Below, piece by piece: positions 1-11,515 of a stretch of DNA of 64,000 bases (positions are counted from its first letter, which is position 1; each line of letters opens with the position of its first letter). This stretch comes from Phocoena phocoena. Lineage: Eukaryota > Chordata > Mammalia > Artiodactyla > Phocoenidae. Where the stretch lies: positions 65,135,588 through 65,199,587 of the forward strand of contig NC_089234.1 of the NCBI RefSeq assembly GCF_963924675.1. Direction: 5' to 3'. The translations under genes were made by a program, and so were the position numbers. The notes beneath the pieces were generated by a model. It made no database searches. It saw nothing but the letters and a program-made list of their open reading frames with translations, and was not told the DNA's origin.

Positions 1-769
1 AATACATCTGGATAAATAGAGCAAGGACCCAGTAAAACTCTGGGGCTGAAAAAAAAAAGAAAGGTGGGGAAGGGAAGCGGAGAGGCAGGGAAGAGAGAAG
101 GGAAAACTATACTTCTTGAAATGATAGTGACTTTCTTTTATTACCTGGAGAACAAAATGTCTTTGACCCAATGAAACCTTTTAAACTAGGGTGAAGCTCT
201 GTGTAGAAATTAGGAAATCATCTTTATAGTCCTTATTTAATCTCTTCATGCTGTCACCCCCTGTCATCCTTTATTAAAGTTTTCTGTGCCATTGCTGTTA
301 GCTCTGCGAAGGTTGACATCTTTTAGTTGTTTGATGAATCACATCACAGAAACTATTGAGGTTTTACGACCAACGCAACAGAAGTCTTTCATATTATTCC
401 TGATGCTTTGTGTGTGTTGGGGGTGGGAAGTGTCTTTTTGTCTGTCCTACTCCTGCCTCCTTTGAACTATCTCTGCTTTTGCGAAGTGGAAAGAGAAAAC
501 CAAGAGCTACCAGTGCCTTAAACTGGAGAATAAGGGATAGATTCTTTAGGTAAAATGAGAACCTGTCGTACAGCCCGTTGTGTATCAGTGGCAATCCGAG
601 TAATTGCTACCATTGTTTTATTACCATGACATTCAGAATTTTATTTCTCTTTCCTATTCCTCACTTCCTCTTCTCCCTACTTCCTTCACCAGACACAGTC
701 TCCATCATGCACACACTGCACACTCACTCTCAAAAAGAAAATGTGGTAAAGGACTTAATAGCCCTCTAC

Positions 770-962
770 TGTGTTTCCCCTTAGGAGGTATCTGGAGATG
801 CATGGGGTCAATTTTTGTCTCTCATAGTGCCTGGGCATTGTTATTGGAATTTAGTAGACAGGGGTCCCTGGATGCCACACATCTTGCCGTGTACAGAATG
901 GGCTCAGATGATGGTGACTTTCCAATCATAAATATCATTAATGCTACTGCTGAGAAAAACTA
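770..962 (+). repeat. MER20-like hAT-Charlie DNA transposon remnant
   Basis: The order of words matches the MER20 consensus as I remember it: a 'tctggagatgcat' start, a 'tagtagacaggggtccctggatgc' middle, and a 'gctactgctgagaaaaac' end. A 119-residue open frame (604-963) runs across it and is a by-product. The copy is ancient and diverged, and the assignment is from memory. Confidence 0.55.
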
Positions 963-2523
963 GGTCTAACTGAAGTTTAGGTGGGTACCAACAACCTCAG
1001 CTAGTAGATGATTTAGCAGTGCCTTGAGCAGATGCTAAAATCTCTTCCAGAATCTAGTAGGTTCTTAGTAAAACTATCCTGTGTTTTGAATCAAGTTGTT
1101 CACTTATAAACTAGTCAACACTATTTAATAAGTTCTATACATGTTACTTTCAGGAATAAAAAAAATTAAGATATACTTGCCAACATCAGGATTTTAACAA
1201 TATCGTAAAGGTGATGAGCGTGTACGAAACTAAATGAGCATTTTAGGAAATTTTCAAAATGCTATTGGAAAAGGAGAGGTGAGGGTTTACTTCTGAGCAG
1301 AGTTGTTGGGGATAACTCTGCATGGAAACCATTGAGAAACAGGTAGGATTTTAATAGGGAGTTATTTTGGGAGACACTTGCTGTAGTCAAAGGTACATTA
1401 TATGTAAGAACTTGGGAGAAGAGATAGAAATGTATAGAAATATTGTTACTGTAAAGGACAGTACTTGAGAAGAGGTGGCAGAAGATAGGACTAAAAACAT
1501 AGATTAGGATAGAGAATAGATGGTCTTGAATTTCTTATAAAGGAGTCTTTCCACTTGAAGGTATGGATTTATGTGTGAGTTTAGCCATTGGGAGTAGTGT
1601 ATGGCATGCTGCCTAATGGTCTATACTTTGTTTCAGTGTCCCTCTTCACAGAGTCCATGCTATAAACTCCCTCAGGTATCAGCTGCTTAAAACTTGCCTT
1701 CCTGATTTTCAAGTTCTCCTCTAAAGAGCTCTTTCAGTTTATTATTTTAAATGGTAGCAATATTCCTGGAGGTGAATCGCGTAATGATTTTTTTCAATCT
1801 CTTTTATATAAGGTATCACTGAAAAAGTATGATTAGATTCAATTCAGTTGTCTCCCACAAAAGTAATATGTAGAAAATACCAACCAAGGTGACTCTCAGT
1901 GTGATTAATAGCCTAAAGATTTAGGTTAAGGATATAACAGAGAGAACTGTTCTGCTTAAAGGTGTTGAACAAATTATCTCAAAGAGCCAAAAACAGCGTC
2001 CAGTTTTTACTTGAAACAATTTGTTCTTGGAATATTGTCAGCTAAAATTGTGGTCAACTTTTGCAAATTGTATGAATTTGCACTGCATATTTTATTTAGT
2101 GTTAGCAAAGCTCCAATATGGCTCTGCATAACTTACACAATACACCATGAAAATGACTTCAGAAACTCCCACAGAAGTTGACAAATTGGGCATCTAATGC
2201 TTTTAAGCTAATTGCATGCTTAGTGGTTAAAGAGTCGACTTGTAAAGAGTGAAGATCAGGGTTTCTTGGAGATAATGCTCTGCCTACTGCCATACTGAAT
2301 GCAGCCCAGCACTATATCATAAATATTACAAAAGCTTAAAGAAGAAAATAATGTGAACTTTAATCAGCATTTGACTTACTCTTAAGTGAAGTACTCATGA
2401 ATCATATGCAATATCATAGCAGTTTTGAGACCTATTCTTGAATTTTCAAGCTGTTATTTTCAGGAAATTTAGAGAGCAAATTGCTGAGTGATAAAGAGTA
2501 ATTTGATACCATTGCTTATGCCA

Positions 2524-2544
2524 CTTTTTTTTTCTCCCTTGCAG
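2524..2544 (+). promoter_or_regulatory. CTNNA3: 3' splice site of the first CTNNA3 exon
   Basis: A pyrimidine tract of nine T followed by CTCCCTTGCAG ends at the AG at 2543-2544. It directly precedes the codon ACT that opens the exon in phase 0. Confidence 0.9.
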
Positions 2545-2625
2545 ACTGGAAAAAAGGAAAGGAGTAATACCTTGAATATTGCAATAGAAAACATGTGCAA
2601 GAAGACAAGAGACCTTCGCAGACAG
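2545..2625 (+). CDS. CTNNA3: Alpha-T-catenin internal exon (81 nt, 27 codons)
   Basis: The exon encodes 27 residues beginning TGKKERSNTLNIAIENM and ending KKTRDLRRQ. Alpha-catenins link the cadherin-beta-catenin complex to actin. Alpha-T-catenin is the form of cardiac intercalated discs and some neurons. The piece falls just before the M (middle) domain, and its basic end RDLRRQ leads into the vinculin-binding helix encoded by the next exon. All alpha-catenins share KKTRDLRRQ, but GKKERSNTLNIAI fits CTNNA3 better than CTNNA1 (GRKERSDALNSAI) or CTNNA2, as recalled. The acceptor TTGCAG and donor CAG|GTGAGTG are both good. The length is a multiple of three with phase 0 at both ends. The very long introns also fit CTNNA3, one of the largest mammalian genes. 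No frameshift or stop is present. Confidence 0.9.
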
Positions 2626-2631
2626 GTGAGT
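2623..2631 (+). promoter_or_regulatory. CTNNA3: 5' splice site after the first CTNNA3 exon
   Basis: CAG|GTGAGT is a near-perfect U1 match. Read-through adds V-S-E, which is foreign to the family, so the exon must end at 2625. Confidence 0.92.
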
Positions 2632-2817
2632 GAGGAGAGAAACGTGGAGACAAACACCAAGCAAAAGGAACCTTTTTTTCTTCTTTTTAAATTAATTTAG
2701 AACACAAAACAAGAACAATAAATATATACTTTCCACATTTACGTACCTCAGCTGTTTTTGTGGCAAACGTAAGATAGAAGAAAGGGACTTAATATTAGGC
2801 AGAGTTACATTCAAATG

Positions 2818-2955
2818 CTGGCCCTGCCATCATCATCTGTGTGACCTCAGGAACAGATTGCACCTTTCTGAGCCTCTCTGAACCTGTAAAATGGAATTAA
2901 TAATACACGATAGGGCTGAAATGCCTCTGAGTGCCTGGTACATAGTAAAGTTTTA
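2818..2955 (+). repeat. MIR-type SINE
   Basis: The core words 'tgtgacctcagg', 'gagcctctctgaacctgtaaaatgg' and 'gtgcctggtacatagta' follow the MIR consensus order on the + strand. Confidence 0.7.
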
Positions 2956-3559
2956 GAGAATGTTGGTAAATTGATTCTATTACATTAAAAACTGAGTTTA
3001 TTATCCAAATGCTTAGAGCGAACAGCTAGCAATTCAGAGACCCTACCAATTTCCCCTTCTAACTCTTGCCAGGATGCTTCAAAATTTAGTTTCTGTTTAA
3101 GTTAAGGCTACTTTTAACCTTAGGTCATCAGGAACATAGGATTAGAAAGGATTTCATTAAATAATTTAGAAGTCTAGTGTTATGCCACAAGTTGAAATTT
3201 TTTCCTCCAGAAATATGAAGATTTAGCTATTTTCAAAGACCTTTGCTTTCCATTCCTTTCCACTGTTTAATAACCGGAGTTCTTTTTCATGTACAGCTTT
3301 AACTTGGTCACTATCAACACATAAAAGTGGGGCAAAAACTTTTCAACCATAAACTATTAATGCAATATATTATTATTAGTTTATTTGTATTATTATTGTA
3401 GTTTAATGGGAAGATTTAGTAAAATGGCCTGAGCAATCTTTTAATTCAGAAGTAGATTTGGAAGTGGAATAAATAGGGATCCCCAGCCAGGTAATAATAG
3501 CTGTGTAAAAGCACAATTTTGAAGGCTGGGAAAATTCCAATTTCTCAACTTTATGGCCT

Positions 3560-3710
3560 TAATGGGAATTCTATTTCTACTGTCAGCACTTAAAATCATG
3601 GAATGTAAGAGTTGGAAGGAACTTAGCACAACCTGTCTTATGATGCAGATGAGAAAGCAGGTTAGTGTAGTGAGGTGACCCACCTAAGGAGGAGGGGGAC
3701 TGAACCTACA
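3560..3710. repeat. Ancient mammalian repeat, family unassigned
   Basis: The run 'atggaatgtaagagttggaaggaac...gatgcagatgagaaagcaggtta' looks like a common old mammalian interspersed repeat with a 'gagctggaagggacctt...gatgaggaaactgagg' consensus. A related stretch may lie at about 57,760-57,980. I cannot name the family with certainty. Confidence 0.4.
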
Positions 3711-4002
3711 TCCACTCATAACCTACACCCACTTCAGGAACTCTCACCCTCAGGACTGTCCTCCCTGTTAGTTGTACTACTTTCATTCTCTACCTTCTTC
3801 AGTATTTCTACCCCATCTGCTCCTCCCCGGACTTGGAAAAGTTGTTACTATGAGCTGTTAACAACTGTGTCTTTTATTCTGGTCTCATCCCTCTAGATTC
3901 CCTTCAACAAAGTTATGCACAAAGACCTGATGTACATTTAGACCTCCAAAGCTTTTGGAATAATTATTTTTCTTAAAAAAAAGTTAAAGCAATCCTTTGT
4001 GT

Positions 4003-4173
4003 GTAGGATTACCAGATTTAGCAAATCAAAGTACAGGATGACCAGTTAAATTTGAATTACAGATTAACAGCGAACAAATATTGCATGGGAACATAATTAA
4101 GTATAAAATATAGTTGCGTTGATCTGAAATCCAAATTCAACCAAGAATCTTGTATTTCATCTTGCAATCCTAC
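4003..4173. repeat. Imperfect palindromic ancient repeat
   Basis: The left arm begins GTAGGATTACCAGATTTAGC. The right arm ends CATCTTGCAATCCTAC, which on the other strand reads GTAGGATTGCAAGATG. The two arms of roughly 60 bases stay complementary through 'aaatttgaatt..cagat'. It resembles an abundant palindromic mammalian repeat of DNA-transposon type; the family name is not certain. Confidence 0.6.
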
Positions 4174-4337
4174 TCTGATTTCCACCTCACATCATCAGTG
4201 AGACAGAGAAACAGCAAGGGGGTTACTAATACTTTTCTTCGTAGTAAGAGGATGTTTCTAGCTCCTAGAGAACTACTGTGTTCCAGAGTTATGAACATTC
4301 CCTGTGGTTTCACAGGTCACATCTTCATTTTTTTGGT

Positions 4338-4830
4338 TAAGTACTGCTGCTTAACAAACCACTATAAACAATAGCAACCATTTTACTGTTTCATGATTCC
4401 ATAGGTTGGCTGGGGTGCAGGTGGGGCTGTTAGTCCATTTCTGTAGTATTTTCACTTGTGGTCTCGTAGGTAGTTCAAATGGTGTCTGGGTTCAGGGCTT
4501 AGTATTTGAGGCCTCAGTTCTTCTTTTTCTTTCTCTCCATGTGGTGTCTAATCCCCTAAGGCCCCCATTCATGTGGCTTTTCTCTCTGTCAGGGGAGCCT
4601 GGATTTCTTACACATTGGTTCAAGGCTCCAAGAAAGGAGAGATGGAAGTTGACAGGCTTTCTTAGTGCCTGAGCTCCAAAGTCACTAGGATGCTTTTGCC
4701 TCTGCATTCTATAGATCAGCATACTACAAACCCTGCTCCAGGTCAACAGGAGGAAGTGAAAGCACTATCTCTTATGGGAAGAGTGGCATGTGTATATGGG
4801 AAGATGGGATTGTTAGGAGCTGTCTTGGGA
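4338..4830 (+). repeat. Old interspersed repeat, copy 1 of a shared unassigned family
   Basis: It opens with 'ctgcttaacaaaccac', followed by 'tttcatgattccataggttggctgggg'. The same order of words occurs near 20,060 and 56,490, so these appear to be three dispersed copies of one old mammalian repeat. Open frames of 84-88 codons on both strands are shadows of it. Confidence 0.5.
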
Positions 4831-5488
4831 GACATCCATGGTCTTCGGTGTGAGTTGAGGTAGTTGCTTTGATTTGTTCTCAGTATCCTCACTTGCCTTC
4901 CCAAGAACTTAATTTTCCATCCTGATGTTTATGCTTGTGGCAATAATACAAACTAGTTTAAACAACATGAGTCATCTCCACCTCTTCTTGCAAAATTTAT
5001 TAAGCAGTCTGTTTTGAGCATCCTGTATATACTGTACTTTTTACAGAGGAAGGAGAAAGTCCCTATCCTTACAGTGTTTTTCATTGGAATATTTAATGTT
5101 CTTTTCTTGTTCTAGATCTGTGTTTGTTTGCTTGTTTTTAGTAGGAAAAAAACAAACAAACAAAGCCTGTCTCCCTGCTCATTCATCTTAATTCCTTTGC
5201 TTACCCATGGCCTGTCCATTGGCAGCACAGAAACATTTTAGCTCAGAGAATCAATGGACTTCATCTGTGAGGAATGAGATAGATTTCTTAAACATAGCTC
5301 GGAAAAAGAAAATTATACATTTTGGGGTAATAACATGAATGTCCTACAGGAGATTTACTGTTTTTTTATTTCAAATAAACAATTTGTCTTTTCTTGCTCT
5401 GTGATTTCATTGCTTGTTGCACTAGAGAGCAAAGACAAAAGTCCTTGGCCTTGTGTTCCAGAATTTCTATAATTTGGCACCAACTTAA

Positions 5489-5499
5489 TCCTCATAATT
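5489..5499 (+). repeat. Target-site duplication, 3' side of the full-length LINE-1
   Basis: TCCTCATAATT is repeated exactly at 13020-13030, at the two ends of the LINE-1. Confidence 0.8.
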
Positions 5500-5660
5500 T
5501 TTCTTCTTTTTTTTTTTAGTTTTGCTATAAAATTTATTTATTTTTTTAACACCTTTATTGGATATAATTGCTTTACGATGGTGTCTTAGTCTCTGCTTTA
5601 TAACAAAGTGAATCAGTTACACATATACATATATCCCGATATCTCCTCCCACTTGCGTCT

Positions 5661-5687
5661 CCCTCCCACCCTCCCTATCCCACCCCT
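5661..5687 (-). other. G-rich tract in the LINE-1 3' UTR (quadruplex-capable)
   Basis: On the - strand there are six runs of three or more G (GGGG, GGG, GGG, GGG, GGG, GGG) with one- to three-base spacers. The same tract recurs at 46065-46086 and 54678-54705 in the other two LINE-1 copies with this type of 3' end. G-quadruplex potential in L1 3' UTRs is known. Confidence 0.6.
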
Positions 5688-8250
5688 CTAGGTGGTTACA
5701 AAGCACAGAGCTGATCTCCCTGTTCTATGTGGCTGCTTCCCACTAGCTATTTTACATTTCGTAGTATATATAAGTCCATGCCACTCTCTCAGTTTGTCCC
5801 AGCTTACCCTTCCCCCTCCCCGTGTCCTCAAGTCCATTCTCTACGTCTGAGTCTTTATTCCTGTTCTACCCCTAGGTTCTTCAGAAACTAATTTTCTTTT
5901 TTTTAGATTCCATATATATGTGTAAGCATATGGTATTTGTTTTTCTCTTTCTGACTTACTTCACTCTGTATGACAGGTTCTGGGCCCCTCTACCTCGCTA
6001 CAGATAACTCAATTTCGTTTCTTTTTATGGCTGAGTAATAGTCCATTGTATATATGTGCCACATCTTCTTTATCCATTCATCTGTCGATGGACACTTAGG
6101 TTGCTTCCATGTCCTGGCTATTGTAAATACAGCTGCAGTGAGCATTGCGGTACACAACTCTTTTTGAATTATGGTTTTCTCAGGGTATATGCCCAGTAGT
6201 GGGATTGCTGGGTCATATGGTAGTTCTATTTGTAGTTTTATAAGGAACCTCCATACTGTTCTCCACAGTGGCTGTATCAATTTACATTCCCACCAACAGT
6301 GCAAGAGGATTCCCTTTTCTCCACACCCTCTCCAGCATTTATTGTTTGTAGATTTTTTATGATGGCCATTCTGACTGGTGTGAAGTGATACCTCATTGTT
6401 GTTTTGCTTTGCATTTCTCTAATGATTAGTGACGTTGAGCATCCTTTCATGTGTTTGTTGGCAATCTGTATATCTTTTTTGGAGAAATGTCTATTTAGGT
6501 CTTCTGCCCAGTTTTGGATTGGGTTATTTGTTTTTTTAATAATGAGCTGCATGAGCTGCTTGTAAATTTTGGAGATTAATCCTTTGTCAGTTGCTTCATT
6601 TGCAAATATTTTCTCCCATTCTGAGGGTTGTCTTTTTGTCTTGTTTATGATTTCCTTTGCTGTGCAAAAGCTTTTAAGTTTCATTAGGTCCCATTTGTTT
6701 ATATTTGTTTTTATTTCAATTTCTCTGGGAGGTGGGTCAAAAAGGATCTTGCTGTGATTTATGTCATAGAGTGTTCTTCTTATGTTTTCCTCTAAGAGTT
6801 TGATAGTGTCTGGCCTTACAATTAGGTCTTTAATCCATTTTGAGTTTACTTTTGTGAATGATGTTAGGGAGTGTTCTAATTTCATTCTTTTACATGTAGC
6901 TGTCCAGTTTTCCTAGCACCACTTATTGAAGAGGCTGTCTTTTCTCCATTCTTTAGTCTTGCCTCCTTTATCAAAAATAAGGTGACCATCTGTGTGTGGG
7001 TTTATCTCTGGGCTTCCTGTGCTGTTCCATTGATCTATATTTCTGTCTCTGTGCCAGTACCATACTGTCTTGATTACTGTAGGTTTGTAGTATATTCTGA
7101 AGTTAGGGAGCCTGATTCTTGCAGCTCCGTATTTCTTTCTCAAGATTGCTTTGGCTATTCGGGATCTTTTGTGTTTCAATACAAATTGTGAAATTTTTTT
7201 GTCCTAGTTCTGTGAAAAATGCCATTGGTAGTTTGACAGGGATTGCATTGAATCTGTAGATTGCTTTGGGTAGCATAGTCATTTTCACAATATTTATTCT
7301 TCCAATCCAAGAGCATGGTATAGCTCTCCATCTGTGTGTATCATCTTTCATTTGTTTCGTCAGTGTCTTATAGTTTTCTGCATACAGGTCTTTTGTCTAC
7401 ATAGGTAGGTTTATTCCTAGGTATTATATTCTTTTTGTTGCAAAGGTAAATGGGAGTGTTTACTTAATTTCTCTCTCTGATTTTTCATCATTAGTGTATA
7501 GGAATGCAAGAGATTTCTGTGCATTAATTTTGTATCCTGTTACTTTACCAAATTCATTGATTAGCTCTAGTAGTTTTCTGGTAGCATCTTTAGGATTCTC
7601 TGTGTATAGTATCATGTCATCTGCAAACAGTGACAGCTTTACTTCTTCTTTTCCAATTTGGATTCCTTTCGTTTTCTTCTCTGATTGCTATGACTAAAAC
7701 TTCCAAAACTATGTTGAATAATAGTGGTGACAGTGGACAACCTTGTCTTGTTCCTGATCTTAATGGAAATGGTTTCAGTTTTTCACCATTGAGAACGAAG
7801 TTGGCTGTGGGTTTGTCATATATGGCCTTTATTATGTTGAGGTATGTTCTCTCTATGCCTATTTTCTGGAGGGTTTTTATCATAAATGGGTGTTGAATTC
7901 AGTCAAAAGCTTTTCTGCATCTATTGAGATGATCATATGGTTTTTCTCCTTCAGTTTGTTAATATGGTTTATCACATTTAGTGATTTGTGTAAAGAATCC
8001 TTGCATTTCTGGGATAAACCCCACTTGATCATGGTGTATGATCCTTTTAATGTGCTGTTGGATGCTGTTTGCTAGTATTTTGTTGAAGATTTATGCATCT
8101 ATGTTCATCAGTGATATTGGCCTGTAGTTTTCTTTGTGACATCTTTGTCTGGTTTTGGTATCAGGGTGATGGTGGCCTCATAGAATGAGTTTGGGAGTGT
8201 TCCTCCCTCTGCTATTTTCTGGAAGAGTTTGAGAAGGATAGGTGTTAGCT

Positions 8251-8262
8251 CTTCTCTAAATG
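8251..8262 (+). repeat. Target-site duplication of the SINE in LINE-1 ORF2
   Basis: CTTCTCTAAATG is repeated at 8480-8491 on the other side of the SINE; its first C overlaps the SINE end. Confidence 0.85.
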
Positions 8263-8480
8263 ATTTTTTTTTTTTTTTTTTTTTTTTTCCGGTACACGGG
8301 CCTCTCACTGTTGTGGTCTCTCCCGTTGCGGAGCACAGGCTCGGGACGTGCAGGCTTAGAGGCCATGGCTCACGGACCTAGCCGTTCTGCGGCCTGTGGG
8401 ATCTTCCCAGACCAGGGCAGGAACCCGTGTCCCCTGCATCGGCAGGCGGACTCTCAACCACTGTGCCACCAGGGAAGCCC
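8263..8480 (-). mobile_element. CHR-2-type tRNA-derived SINE inside LINE-1 ORF2
   Basis: A T-run tail (8263-8288) is followed by the reverse complement of the full SINE, ending AGGGAAGCCC. The A box (TGGCACAGTGG) and a B-box-like GGTTCCTGCC are readable on the - strand. It is full length with a 12-base target-site duplication, so it entered after the LINE-1 was in place. Confidence 0.93.
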
Positions 8481-9992
8481 TTCTCTAAATGTTTGATAGG
8501 ATTCGCCTGTGAAGCCATCTGTTCCTGGGCTTTTGTTTGTTGGAAGATTTTTAATCACAGTTTCACTTTCAGGGCTTGTGATTGGTCTGTTCATATTTTC
8601 TACTTCTTCCTGGTTCAGTCTCGGCAGGTTGTGCATTTCTAAGAATTTGTCCATTTCTTCCAGGTTGTCCATTTTATTGGCATAGAGTTCCTTGTAGTAA
8701 TCTCTCATGATCTTTTGTATTTCTGCCGTGTCAGTTGTTACTTCTCCTTTTTCATTTCTAATTCTATTGATTTGAATCTGCTCCCTTTTTTTCTTGATGA
8801 GTCTGGCTAATGGTTTATCAATTTTGTTTATCATCTCAAAGAACCAGCTTTTAGTTTTATTGATCTTTGCTATCATTTCCTTCATTTCTTTTTCATTTAT
8901 TTATGATCTGATTTTTATGATTTCTTTCCTTCAGCTAACTTTGAGGTTTTTCTGTTCTTCTTTCTCTAATTGCTTTAGGTGCAAGGTTAGGTTGTTTGTT
9001 CGAGATGTTTCCTGTTTCTTGAGGTAGGATTGTATTGCTATAAACTTCCCTCTTAGAACTGCTTTTGCTGCATGCCATAGATTTTGGGTCGTTGTGTCTC
9101 CATTGTCATTTGTTTTTAGGTATTTTTTAATTTCCTCTTTGATTTCTTCAGTGATCACTTAGTTATTAAGTAGTGTATGTTTAGCCTCCACGTGTCTGTA
9201 TTTTTTACAGATCTTTTCCTGTAATTGATATCTAGTCTCATAGCGTTGTGGTCGGAAAAGATACTTGATACAATTTCAGTTTTCTTAAATTTACCAAGAC
9301 TTGATTTGTGACTCAAGATATGATCTATCCTGGAGAATGTTCCATGAGCACTTGAAAAAAATGTGTATTCTGTTGTTTTTGGATGGAATGTCCTATAAAT
9401 ATCAATTAAGTCCATCTTGTTTAATGTATCATTTAAAGCTTGTGTTTCCTTATTTATTTTCATTTTGGATGATCTGTCCATTGGTGAAAGTGGGGTGTTA
9501 AAGTCCCCTACTATGAATGTGTTACTGTCAATTTTCCCTTTTATGGCTGTTAGTATTTGCCTTATGTATTGAGGTGCTCCTATGTTGGGTTCATAAGTAT
9601 TTACAATTGTTATATCTTCTTCTTGCATCGATCCCTTGATCATTATGTAGTGTCCTTCTTTGTCTCTTGTAATAGTCTTTATTTTAAAGTCTATTTAGTC
9701 TGATACGAGAATTGCTACTCCAGCTTTCTTTTGGTTTCCATTTGCATGAAATACCTTTTTCTATCCCATTACTTTCAGTCTGTATGTGTCTCTAGGTCTG
9801 AAGTGGGTCTCTTGTAGACAGCAAATATATGGGTCTTGTTTTTGTATCCATTCAGTTAATCTGTGTCTTTTGGTGGGAGCATTTAGTCCATTTACATTTA
9901 AGGTAATTATCGGTATGTATGTTCCTATTCCTATTTTTGTAGTTGTTTTGGGTTCGTTATTGTAGGTCTTTTCCTTCTCGTGTGTTTCTTGC

Positions 9993-10881
9993 CTAGAGAA
10001 GTTCCTTTAGCAGTTGTTGTAAAGATGGTTTGGTGGTGCTGAACTCTCTCAGCTTTTGCTTGTCTGTAAAGGTTTTAATTTCTCCATCAAATCTGAATGA
10101 GATCCTTGCTGGGTAGAGTAATCTTAGTTGCAGGTTTTTCTCCTTCATCACTTTAAATATGTACAGCCACTCCCTTCTGGCTTGCAGAGTTTCTGCTGAA
10201 AGATCAGCTGTTAACCGTGTGGGGATTCCCTTGTGTGTTATTTGTTGTTTTTCCCTTGCTGCTTTTAATATGCTTTCTTTGTATTTAATTTTTGACAGTT
10301 TGATTAATATGTGTCTTGGCATATTTCTCCTTGGATTTATCCTGTATGGGACTTTCTGTGCTTCCTGGACTTGATTAACTATTTCCTTTCCCATATTAGG
10401 GAAGTTTTCAACTATAATCTCTTCAAATATTTTCTCAGTCCTTTTCTTTTTCTCTTCTTCTTCTGGAACCCCTATAATTCGAATGTTGGTGCGTTTTATG
10501 TTGTCCCAGAGGTCTCTGAGACTGTCCTCAGTTCTTTTCATTTTTTTTTCTTTATCCTGCTCTGCAGTAGTTGTTTCCACTATTTTATCTTCCAGGTCAC
10601 TTACCCGTTTTTCTGCCTCAGTTATTCTGCTATTGATCCCATCTAGAGTATTTTTCATTTCCTTTATTGTGTTGTTCATCATTGTTTGTTTCATCTTTAG
10701 TTCTTCTAGGTCCTTGTTAAATGTTTCTTGTATTTATTCTATTTCCAAGATTTTGGATCATCTTCACTATCATTATTCTGAATTCTTTTTCAGGTAGACT
10801 GCCTATTTCCTTTTCATTTGTTAGGTCTGGTGGGTTTTTATCTTGCTCCTTCATCTGCTGTGTGTTTTTCTGTCTTCTCAT
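9993..10881 (-). pseudogene. LINE-1 ORF1 (RNA-binding chaperone), broken
   Basis: This is the ORF1 nucleic-acid-binding protein of the L1 ribonucleoprotein. The reading frame starts at ATG 10881 (MRRQKNTQQMKEQDKNP), runs into a frameshift near 10735, and resumes as an open piece of 233 codons (10694-9993). That piece shows a coiled-coil stretch (ITEAEKRVSDLEDKI), the RRM core (IRIIGVPEEEE) and the C-terminal domain (ILKAAREK, ISFRFDGEIKTF). It stops at 9993, just upstream of ORF2. The length of about 296 codons is normal for mammalian L1 ORF1. Only the N-terminal break is evident. Confidence 0.88.
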
Positions 10882-11400
10882 TTTGCTTATCTTACTGTGT
10901 TTGGGGTCTCCTTTTTGCAGGCTGCAGGTTCGTAGTTCCCGTTGTTTTTGGTGTCTGTCCCCAGTGGCTAAGGTTGGTTCAGTGGGTTGTGTAGGCTTCC
11001 TGGTGGAGGGGACTAGTGCCTGTGTTCTGGTGGATGAGGCTGGATCTTGTCTTTCTGGTGGGCAGGTCCACGTCTGGTGGTGTGTTTTGGGGTGTCTGTG
11101 GACTTATTATGATTTTAGGCAGCCTCTTTGCTAATGGGTGGGGTTGTGTTCCTGTCTTGCTAGTTGTTTGGCATAGGATGTCCAGCACTGTAGCTTGCTG
11201 GTCGTTGAGTGAAGCTGGGTGCTGGTGTTGAGATGGAGGTCTCTGGGAGATTTCCACCGTTTAATATTATGTGGAGCTGGGAGGCCTCTTGTGGACCAGT
11301 GTCCTGAAGTTGGCTCTCCCACCTCAGACGCACAGCCCTGACTCCTGGCTGGAGCACCAACAGCCTTTCATCCACACGGCTCAGAATAAAAGGGAGAAAA

Positions 11401-11515
11401 AGTAGAAAGAAAGAATTAGTAGAAGTAGAAAGAAAGAAAGAAGTAAAGAAAGGAGGGAGGGAGGAAGGAAGGAGGGAAGGAAAAAAAGAAAGAAGATAAA
11501 GTAAGATAACATATA
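11401..11515 (+). repeat. Purine-rich low-complexity tract in the LINE-1 5' UTR
   Basis: AAAG, GGAGG and GGAAGG units, imperfect, between the ORF1 side and the GC-rich promoter side. Open frames of 60-130 codons here on the - strand are artefacts of the low complexity. Confidence 0.8.

Larger units (their letters stand above)
1..2544 (+). other. CTNNA3: CTNNA3 intron (3' part), upstream of the first visible exon
   Basis: This is the end of an intron whose beginning lies outside the window. It is AT-rich and has no coding exon that I can support. The only recognisable element is a MER20-like copy near 770-962. The remaining bases show no clear repeat. The small open frames here have no family resemblance. 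Confidence 0.75.
5903..9990 (-). pseudogene. LINE-1 ORF2 (endonuclease-reverse transcriptase), broken
   Basis: The remnant encodes the ORF2 protein that nicks target DNA and reverse-transcribes L1 RNA. Going 5' to 3' on the - strand, the endonuclease part spans about 9990-9160, with VGDFNTPLSP and SRIDHIL visible in the piece 9643-9155. The linker follows at about 9158-8454. The RT domain includes [18 protein letters not shown] (piece 7883-7617) and the catalytic FADD (codons at 7616-7627). The C-terminal Cys-rich part ends by 5903. FADD lies in a different frame from the TRQGCPLSP segment, so there is a frameshift between them. Another stop falls at the SVAR position near 5990. A 218-base SINE (8263-8480) splits the piece before the RT. 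No start codon could be fixed. Confidence 0.9.

Noticed and set aside
604..963. A 119-codon frame on the + strand
   Set aside because: It crosses a MER20-like repeat and has no start context or domain.
5990..10694. LINE-1 ORFs as active genes
   Set aside because: Frameshifts, stops and a SINE insertion interrupt ORF2, and ORF1 is broken near its N-terminus.
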